11,959 nucleotides of DNA. Source: Planctomycetota bacterium (GTDB taxonomy: Bacteria > Planctomycetota > SZUA-567). The notes below the pieces were generated by a model, which worked only from the letters and a program-made list of their open reading frames with translations, searched no databases and was not told the origin of the DNA. The translations under genes were made by a program, and so were the position numbers. Below are positions 6,450 to 11,959 of this stretch, piece by piece; the first letter of the stretch is position 1; each line of letters opens with the position of its first letter. The DNA lies in NCBI GenBank assembly GCA_020861125.1, contig JAJBSZ010000403.1:1-11959 (forward strand). The letters are read 5' to 3'.

Positions 6450-7064
6450 TTACATGATCATGTCCTTTACCTTCATCAGCCGGGCCCGGCTGGAACGTTC
6501 CGCCTCTTCCAGTTTGGAGGAGATTTCCTTGATGGTCGAGGCGAGGGAAGGAATCATGACGTATTCCAGGGCGTTGACCCGGCGGCGGGTCTTTTCGATT
6601 TCGTCCGCCATCCGGATGACCGCTTCCTCCTTGGACGCCAATTCCAGAAGACGCGGAAACACATCACGCATACTGGCGCTGGCGACGTCGAAATCGGTAG
6701 TGGTGGCCAGGGTGCTGTAAGAAGGGCGCAGTTCGAAGCCTTTCAGTTCCACTTCCGGATAGGCGACGCTCATGACGGTCTTGCGGTTGATGGCTACTTC
6801 AAGGCGGGTATCGGTTTCTTCCAGGGCGGCCGTGACCGCTTCCTCGCCGGATATGCCGGATGCGAGCATGAACAGCGACAAGGTGCGCGGAATGGCCCGG
6901 TCAATCTCGTCCCGCAGTTTGCCGTATTCGCCGACCAAATCCATAAAGGCCTGCACCAAGCCTTCCATCTTGTCCTTGAGCAGCTTGTGGCCGCGCCGGG
7001 ACATGACCAGACGCTTCTTCAGACGCAGCAACTGCATGCGTGTTGGGTTTACCCGAATCTTCAT
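6450..7064 (-). CDS. atpD: V/A-type ATP synthase subunit D (central stalk)
   Basis: A 204-residue rotor-axle subunit that turns inside the A3B3 head and links it, with F, to the membrane ring through subunit C. The N-terminus is family-typical: a short basic start with NPTRMQLLRLKKRL (from Asn6), then a long helix with GHKLLKDKMEGL. The C-terminal part is a second long helix (RRVNALEYVMIPSL), as expected for the antiparallel coiled coil. Length is normal for the family. ATG 7064 has AAAGG 8 bases upstream. It is the last gene of the operon, followed by a strong terminator. In the 103-bp gap before it, a small imperfect hairpin (7079-7096) sits beside the ribosome binding site. The symbol follows V-type usage (ntpD) and should not be confused with F-type atpD (beta). 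Confidence 0.95.
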   Translation of the reverse strand: MKIRVNPTRMQLLRLKKRLVMSRRGHKLLKDKMEGLVQAFMDLVGEYGKLRDEIDRAIPRTLSLFMLASGISGEEAVTAALEETDTRLEVAINRKTVMSVAYPEVELKGFELRPSYSTLATTTDFDVASASMRDVFPRLLELASKEEAVIRMADEIEKTRRRVNALEYVMIPSLASTIKEISSKLEEAERSSRARLMKVKDMIM

Positions 7065-7167
7065 AAAGCGAACCTTTTATGGCGCCTTCCGGCCATCAGG
7101 GACCGTTCTGCAGCCGCGTGACACTCCCGTATCGCCCGTGGCATTGCGCCGAACGGGGCGTCTCCCA

Positions 7168-8562
7168 TCAGAGGTCGGTGGCTTCGACGTAGTACTTTTC
7201 CACAAATTCCGGTCGGATGCGCTTGAGTTCCGCCTTGGGCAGCACGCCCAACAACCGCCAGCCGAGATCCAGGTTGTCCTCGATCTCCCGGTTCTCGTTT
7301 TCCGCCTGGGTGATGAACTGCGCTTCAAACCGGCGGGCGAATTCCATGTAGCGGAGATCCAGCGGGGTCAAGGCCGATTCGCCCAACACCACCGCCAATT
7401 CCTGAGAATTCTTGCCCCGGGCATAGGCGGCATAGAGCTGGTTCATGACGCCGGCGTGGTCGGCCCGGGTCTTGCCTTCGCCAATACCCTTGTCCTTGAG
7501 GCGGGAAAGACTGGGCAACACATCCACCGGCGGGTAAATGCCCTCGGCGTGGAAGGAACGGCCCAGGATAATCTGGCCCTCGGTGATATAACCGGTCAGG
7601 TCGGGAACCGGATGGGTCTTGTCGTCTTCCGGCATGGTCAGGATGGGAATCTGGGTGATGGACCCTTCCTTGCCCTTGAGCCGGCCGGCACGTTCGTAGA
7701 TGGTCGCCAGGTCGGTGTAGAGGTACCCCGGATAACCGCGGCGGCTGGGAACTTCCTTGCGGGCGGCCGAAATTTCCCGCAGCGCCTCACAGTAGTTGGT
7801 CATGTCGGTGAGAATAACCAGGATGTGCATGCCCAGCTCGTAAGCCAGGTATTCCGCGGTGGTCAGGGCCAGACGCGGGATGGAGATGCGCTCGATGGCC
7901 GGGTCGTCGGCCAGGTTGATAAACATCACCGAACGTTCCAAAGCGCCGGTGCGCTTGAAATCCTCGATGAAGAAGTTGGATTCCTCGAAGGTGATGCCCA
8001 TGGCGGCGAAGACAACGCCAAACTTTTCCCCTGACTTCTTGGTGGCTGCCTGGCGGGCGATCTGGGCCGCCATCCGGTTATGGGGCATGCCGGAGCCGGA
8101 AAACACCGGCAACTTTTGGCCGCGCACCAGCGGATTCAGGACATCGATGGTGGAGATGCCGGTCTGGATGAACTCGTTGGGGAAGTCCCGGGCAAAAGGA
8201 TTCATGGGCACGCCATTGATATTGGCGTATTTTTCCGGGATGATCGGCGGTCCGCCGTCGGTCAACCGGCCGAAACCGTCAAACACTCGACCAACCATGT
8301 CGGGTGAAAGACCGATCTCCTGCCCCTTGCCCGTGAACCGAACCCGGGAGGAACCCGGATCCAGGTTGCTGGTGCCTTCAAACACCTGGATGAGCGCCCG
8401 ATCCTCCTGCGTTTCCAGAACCTTGCCCCGGCGAATGCTGCCGTCGGGAAGGATGATTTCGGCGATTTCGCCGTAGCCGATGCCTTCCACGCCACCCACG
8501 AAAACCAGGGGGCCGACGATATTCTGAATGGTACGGAATTCCTTGGCTGCTGCTGTCGACAT
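7168..8562 (-). CDS. atpB: V/A-type ATP synthase subunit B (non-catalytic head subunit)
   Basis: A 464-residue regulatory, non-catalytic subunit that alternates with A in the hexameric head. It contains the family's beta-barrel start ([20 protein letters not shown]), the conserved [19 protein letters not shown] stretch, and [12 protein letters not shown], a degenerate P-loop without the GKT lysine and threonine, as expected for B. It also contains [13 protein letters not shown], the conserved [20 protein letters not shown] region, and [21 protein letters not shown] 8562 is chosen because GGAG lies 7 bases upstream and the length fits the family; a frame extension to ATG 8589 or TTG 8595 has no better support. 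It ends in TGA at 7168-7170. The gene lies 69 bp after A and 103 bp before D in the same transcription unit. In this operon type it is needed in three copies for each D. Confidence 0.97.
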   Translation of the reverse strand: MSTAAAKEFRTIQNIVGPLVFVGGVEGIGYGEIAEIILPDGSIRRGKVLETQEDRALIQVFEGTSNLDPGSSRVRFTGKGQEIGLSPDMVGRVFDGFGRLTDGGPPIIPEKYANINGVPMNPFARDFPNEFIQTGISTIDVLNPLVRGQKLPVFSGSGMPHNRMAAQIARQAATKKSGEKFGVVFAAMGITFEESNFFIEDFKRTGALERSVMFINLADDPAIERISIPRLALTTAEYLAYELGMHILVILTDMTNYCEALREISAARKEVPSRRGYPGYLYTDLATIYERAGRLKGKEGSITQIPILTMPEDDKTHPVPDLTGYITEGQIILGRSFHAEGIYPPVDVLPSLSRLKDKGIGEGKTRADHAGVMNQLYAAYARGKNSQELAVVLGESALTPLDLRYMEFARRFEAQFITQAENENREIEDNLDLGWRLLGVLPKAELKRIRPEFVEKYYVEATDL

Positions 8563-8631
8563 ATCTGTACTCCGCTGTGAGGGTGGCATAGACAAAAACG
8601 GCTCGGAATCACGGCCCGTCGGGGGTGTTCT

Positions 8632-10410
8632 TTACTGCACCTTGACGGCGGCATCGTCCAGAGCTTTGGTGATGGCACGTTTCAGCGCCTCGAATTTTTC
8701 CTTCATGTCGTCGCCGACGATCAGTTTGGCGCGGGAGATGTCTTCCAGGATCGGCAGGTCCAACATAGATGACAGGTCATAGCCGTCTTCCAGCTTGGCG
8801 GTGGCGGCGGCGCTGAAGTGGAGAATGGTCGACAGCATCATGGCCTGCTTCGCCAGGGACGAGAAGGTGTCGATATCATCGAAAGCGCTCTGGTTGAGGA
8901 AGTCTTCCCGAACCATTCGGGCCACTTCCATCAACAGCCGGTCGTTGGGGTTGAGAGAATCCATGCCCACCAGACGCACCAGTTCCTGCAGGTCGGCTTC
9001 CTTTTTGAGGATCACCATGGCCTGACGGCGGTTGCTGGACCACTCGGGATCGATCTCCTGATCGTACCACGGGTCGGTTACGTCCAGGTACAGCGAGTAA
9101 CTGGTCAGCCAGTTGATGGCGGGGAAATGGCGCTGGAACGCCAGCTGATCGTCCAGGCCCCAGAATACCTTGGTCACGCGCAGGGTCGACTGGGTAACCG
9201 GTTCCGACAGGTCGCCGCCGGCGGGGGAGACGGCGCCGATGATGGTAACCGAGCTCTGGCGCCCTTCCTTGCCCAGGGCGATCACCATGCCGGCCCGTTC
9301 ATAGAAGGCGGCGAGACGGCTGGCGAGATAGGCGGGATAGCCTTCATCGCCAGGCATTTCTTCGAGACGGCCGGACATTTCCCGCATTGCCTCGGCCCAG
9401 CGGCTGGTGGAATCCGCCATCAGCGCCACCGAATAGCCCATGTCGCGGTAGTACTCGGCCATGGTGATACCGGTAAAGACCGACGCTTCCCGCGCCGCCA
9501 CCGGCATGTTGGAGGTATTGGCCACCAGCACCGTGCGTTCCATGATGGGCCGGCCGGACTGCGGGTCGGTGAGTTCCGGGAATTCCAGAAGCACGTCGGT
9601 CATTTCGTTGCCGCGTTCACCGCAGCCGATGAAGATGACGATATCGGCGTCCGCCCACTTTGCCAACTGGTGCTGCACCACCGTTTTGCCGGATCCGAAA
9701 GGCCCGGGAATACAGGCTGTGCCACCCTTGGCGACCGGAAACAGGGTGTCAATGATGCGCTGGCCGGTAAGAAGGGGCCGGAGCGGCGGCAGTTTGTGGG
9801 ATATGGGACGCGGGATGCGGACCGGCCACCTTTGCAGCATGGCGATCTCGTGCCGGGAGCCGTCGTCGCCGGTGACGATGGCGATGGTCTCTTCCACCGT
9901 GAACTCGCCAGACTTGATGGACTGGAGTTTCCCCGAGATATTGGGCGGGACCATAACCTTGTGCTCGATAAGCTCGGTTTCGGGAACCGTGCCCAGGATG
10001 TCCCCGCCGGTGACCATCTCCCCCTCCTTGACGATGGGGGTAAAGGTCCACTTCTTGCTCCGGTCCAGGGCCGGGGCTTCGGCACCACGCACGATAAACT
10101 CGCCATAGCCGGACATGAGTTTATCGAGAGGACGCTGCACGCCATCGTAAATAGATTGAAGGAGACCGGGTCCGAGTTCGGCGGAAAGGGGTACGCCGGT
10201 GGGAATTACCGGTTGACCGGGGGCGATGTCCTCGGTTTCTTCATACACCTGGATGGAATACTGATCGCCCCGGATTTCAATGATTTCTCCGAGGAGGCCG
10301 AGCTCGCCCACCTTGACCATTTCAAACATGCGCGACCCTGACAGACCCCTGGCCACGACCAGAGGACCACTAACCTTGACAATCGTTCCGTTTGAACGCT
10401 CGGTGGCCAT
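8632..10410 (-). CDS. atpA: V/A-type ATP synthase subunit A (catalytic head subunit)
   Basis: A 592-residue catalytic subunit that hydrolyses or makes ATP at the A/B interface. The N-terminal barrel (about 1-75) begins GTIVKVSGPLVVA. A 'bulge' insertion specific to V/A-type A subunits spans roughly 110-190. The nucleotide-binding domain carries Walker A GPFGSGKT (236-243), IGCGERGNEMTDV with the catalytic glutamate (265), the conserved VANTSNMPVAAREAS, the STSRWAEAMREMSGRLEEMPGDEGYP region, and the ISPAGG-like AVSPAGGDLSEPVT. Length is normal. ATG 10410 is preceded by GGAAGGG 8 bases upstream. The 125-bp gap to F is the longest inside this operon and might hold an internal promoter, but I see no strong one. 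Nothing in the sequence suggests loss of activity. Confidence 0.98.
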   Translation of the reverse strand: MATERSNGTIVKVSGPLVVARGLSGSRMFEMVKVGELGLLGEIIEIRGDQYSIQVYEETEDIAPGQPVIPTGVPLSAELGPGLLQSIYDGVQRPLDKLMSGYGEFIVRGAEAPALDRSKKWTFTPIVKEGEMVTGGDILGTVPETELIEHKVMVPPNISGKLQSIKSGEFTVEETIAIVTGDDGSRHEIAMLQRWPVRIPRPISHKLPPLRPLLTGQRIIDTLFPVAKGGTACIPGPFGSGKTVVQHQLAKWADADIVIFIGCGERGNEMTDVLLEFPELTDPQSGRPIMERTVLVANTSNMPVAAREASVFTGITMAEYYRDMGYSVALMADSTSRWAEAMREMSGRLEEMPGDEGYPAYLASRLAAFYERAGMVIALGKEGRQSSVTIIGAVSPAGGDLSEPVTQSTLRVTKVFWGLDDQLAFQRHFPAINWLTSYSLYLDVTDPWYDQEIDPEWSSNRRQAMVILKKEADLQELVRLVGMDSLNPNDRLLMEVARMVREDFLNQSAFDDIDTFSSLAKQAMMLSTILHFSAAATAKLEDGYDLSSMLDLPILEDISRAKLIVGDDMKEKFEALKRAITKALDDAAVKVQ

Positions 10411-10535
10411 CGCGAAAACCCTTCCTTACCTTGCCGGTAAACCTGCAATCCGGTATCCGGAATCAATAGTGTACACCAATTTGTTGCCTACATGTATGCG
10501 GCGCGGCGGCCCACCGGCCGCGTAGTCCGCTCGGA

Positions 10536-10859
10536 TCATCCCCGTTTGCCCATAAGGTCGACGCCGAGGGAGCGGGCCACCAGTTGCCGGACCTGTTCCC
10601 GCTGCACCCCGATTTCACCGGAGGAAGCGGGCAGGGTCATGACCACGGCGCTGGTACCCTGGCGGAGCAGGGAAATTTCCCCGGCGCATTCGGTGGCGAT
10701 ATCTTCAGGGATGAGTACGAGCGTCTCCTCGCCCGATTCGCGGATGGCCCGAAGCCGGGCCTTGGCGTCATCCACCGTCTCCACATCCAGCGGCTCCACC
10801 CCCACCGCCTTGAATGGCAGAATGGCCGCATGTTTTCCAATGGCAACAACCTTAGGCAT
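10536..10859 (-). CDS. atpF: V/A-type ATP synthase subunit F
   Basis: A 107-residue central-stalk subunit that binds D and modulates coupling in related enzymes. The fold is the family's Rossmann-like one: MPKVVAIGKHAAILPFKAVG at the start, then VETVDDAKARLRAI, then LVLIPEDIATEC near the middle and an alphabetically variable C-terminal helix with REQVRQLVARSLGVDLMG. Length is typical (100-110 residues). ATG 10859 lies inside the end of C (8 bases shared) and is preceded by AGGAG with a spacing of 5, all within the coding part of C, so translational coupling is likely. It ends in TGA at 10536-10538. The symbol follows V-type usage and is not F-type atpF. Confidence 0.93.
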   Translation of the reverse strand: MPKVVAIGKHAAILPFKAVGVEPLDVETVDDAKARLRAIRESGEETLVLIPEDIATECAGEISLLRQGTSAVVMTLPASSGEIGVQREQVRQLVARSLGVDLMGKRG

Positions 10860-11847
10860 ATTCTCTCCTGAGGCGCGACAGGGTGACGTCGCGGTCCATG
10901 CCGTTGGCGATGGTGCTGAGGCAGAGCTCTAGATTCACCAGCTCCACTTCGATCGCCACCAGATAGGACAGAACCCTTTCCGCCCCGAACGGCACCATCC
11001 GGCACGCCAATACGGTTTCACGCAGCACGTCCGAAGCGGCGCTGTCGATATCCGCCCGGATGCACCCGAGGTCGATCCCGTCCAGCACGGTGGAGGAACG
11101 GCTGGTCAGCCGGCGGGAGATCTCCGCCTTGGGTTCGTGCTCGCTGGCAACCATGGAAGCGGCCAGATCCAGACTGTTGTCGTACACATACCAGGTGCGG
11201 ATCATGTCGGCCGGGACGCCGTTCCACAGGAGGCGGAAAATGCCCGCCCAGGCGGTCAGGAGCGAACGATCCCGCATATACTCACGCACCAGCGTTTCCG
11301 GCACGAAGCGGGCGACCACGCCCATGAGGGTGCAGGCGGCGGAATCGAGGTAGAGGGAACGCTCCATCGGCGTAGCGGCTTGGGGCGGCGATTTGCGGAA
11401 CAGCATGTCCCGATGCTCCCGCAAGCCGTCGGCGAACGCATCTTCCACCGCGAAGAGGGGAAACAAGGCATCGAGTTCGCCCACCGGCGGGTTCGGTTGC
11501 CGGCTCAACTGGTTAAACAGCGTGCGGAAGGTCCGGAAGCGGTCGCCAATACCAAAGAAGTTTTCCAGCGGATGCGGCGGGCAGAGCTTGAAAATTTCCG
11601 CCCGAACCTCCTTAAACCGGGCATCCAGAATGGCGCTGGAGGCGTCCAGGGACCGGTCGTCCGGAAACAGCACCCGGTAGCCGGATTTGCCCAAGGCCGA
11701 TCGGGCCTCGGCTCGGGATGACGATTTCAGGAGCGTTTCAAAAAAAGACCGCGGCAGCAGCTCGGCTTCCAGGGCCGCGATCTTGCCGCTGACGAAGGAC
11801 CAGGCGCTCGGTCGGGTTTCGACGGTATACGAGAGGGTTTCGGTCAT
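10852..11847 (-). CDS. atpC: V/A-type ATP synthase subunit C
   Basis: A 331-residue subunit that caps the membrane rotor ring and holds the D-F shaft (equivalent to eukaryotic d). It is recognised by the position in the operon, the length and the characteristic C-terminal stretch VLSYLVAIEVELVNLELCL followed by STIANGMDRDVTLSRLRREYA; both echo the family's ending, where a helix rich in Glu and Leu precedes an I/L-RERLR-like tail. The protein is mostly helical and diverges freely elsewhere, as usual in this family. ATG 11847 is chosen: GGAG lies 9 bases upstream and it sits 4 bases after the stop of E. An upstream TTG at 11862 would overlap E and is less likely; ATGs at 11855 and 11852 are out of frame. 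It ends in TAA at 10852-10854, within the start of F. Confidence 0.9.
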   Translation of the reverse strand: MTETLSYTVETRPSAWSFVSGKIAALEAELLPRSFFETLLKSSSRAEARSALGKSGYRVLFPDDRSLDASSAILDARFKEVRAEIFKLCPPHPLENFFGIGDRFRTFRTLFNQLSRQPNPPVGELDALFPLFAVEDAFADGLREHRDMLFRKSPPQAATPMERSLYLDSAACTLMGVVARFVPETLVREYMRDRSLLTAWAGIFRLLWNGVPADMIRTWYVYDNSLDLAASMVASEHEPKAEISRRLTSRSSTVLDGIDLGCIRADIDSAASDVLRETVLACRMVPFGAERVLSYLVAIEVELVNLELCLSTIANGMDRDVTLSRLRREYA

Positions 11848-11851
11848 GCCA

Positions 11852-11959
11852 TCATGCTCCAAACAGAACCCGCGCCAGGTCTCCGGCAGAAGTCTCCCGG
11901 CGATCGATCAGCCGCAGCTCGAACGTGCAGTCGATGGCGTAGTCGGGACCGTCGACCAC
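11852..11959 (-). CDS. atpE: V/A-type ATP synthase subunit E, C-terminal end only
   Basis: The last 35 codons of a gene that enters from the right edge, ending in TGA at 11854-11852. The peptide reads VVDGPDYAIDCTFELRL at the start and ends DLARVLFGA. This fits the C-terminus of the peripheral-stalk subunit E, which has a G-x-I-x-x-D-x-T-x-E-x-R-L-like stretch and closes with a hydrophobic L-F-G-x tail. Its place just before C supports this. Subunit E forms the coiled-coil stator with G/H and binds the top of the head. The assignment rests on a short segment plus operon order. The symbol follows V-type usage and is not F-type atpE (c ring). Confidence 0.8.
   Translation of the reverse strand: MVDGPDYAIDCTFELRLIDRRETSAGDLARVLFGA

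Noticed and set aside
6772..8034. Plus-strand open frame of 420 codons opposite atpD and atpB
   Set aside because: It crosses the gap and two well-supported minus-strand genes, and looks like a codon-bias shadow.
8563..8595. Longer N-terminus of ATPase subunit B from TTG 8595 or ATG 8589
   Set aside because: The ATG at 8562 has GGAG 7 bases upstream and gives a family-typical length.
8818..10341. Plus-strand open frame of 507 codons opposite atpA
   Set aside because: The minus strand encodes an unmistakable V-type A subunit; the plus translation has no family features.
10502..10522. G+C-rich inverted repeat between atpF and atpA
   Set aside because: The stem is 6 bp with a 9-base loop and no T run follows, so it is not a terminator inside the operon.

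Overview
The window is about 60% G+C and tightly packed. It divides into three parts. (1) Positions 1-2967, minus strand, hold a large membrane-spanning Ser/Thr protein kinase with a TPR-rich C-terminal half. It runs off the left edge, so 989 codons are visible without a stop. (2) Positions 3193-6199, plus strand, hold a small gene cluster: two tandem paralogous thioredoxin-fold lipoproteins, a three-helix membrane protein carrying a galactose-mutarotase-like domain, and a 69-residue membrane protein that repeats the membrane domain of its upstream neighbour. (3) Positions 11959-6450, minus strand, hold the end of a V/A-type ATP synthase (V-type ATPase) operon in the order E (C-terminus only), C, F, A, B, D. 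It closes with a clear intrinsic terminator at 6392-6422.

The ATPase block is the best-supported part. A has its P-loop, GER motif and bulge region, B has the degenerate nucleotide-binding loop typical of that subunit, and D, F, C and E have family-typical lengths and ends. The order E-C-F-A-B-D is the one I recall for Thermus-type operons, where I and K/L precede E. Those membrane genes would lie just beyond the right edge, so the coupling ion (H+ or Na+) cannot be judged here. Gene joints are tight (E-C 4 bp apart, C-F overlapping by 8 bp), with gaps of 125, 69 and 103 bp before A, B and D.

The plus-strand cluster and the kinase are divergently transcribed from a 225-bp A+T-richer gap. This gap holds a plausible promoter and a degenerate tandem repeat. 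The lipoprotein signals and periplasmic-type CxxC domains point to a cell with an inner membrane and periplasm. The mutarotase-like protein and its small partner are probably anchored in the same membrane. The function of the cluster is unknown.

The organism cannot be named from this. A bacterial V-type ATPase, an R-less 'HLD' TPR kinase and high G+C would fit a PVC-type lineage (Lentisphaerota, Kiritimatiellota or relatives) or another deep-branching Gram-negative group, but this is inference. Several very long open frames opposite the real genes (notably plus strand 1-3108) are antisense shadows caused by the scarcity of TTA, CTA and TCA codons. I see no tRNA, rRNA, CRISPR array or insertion sequence.
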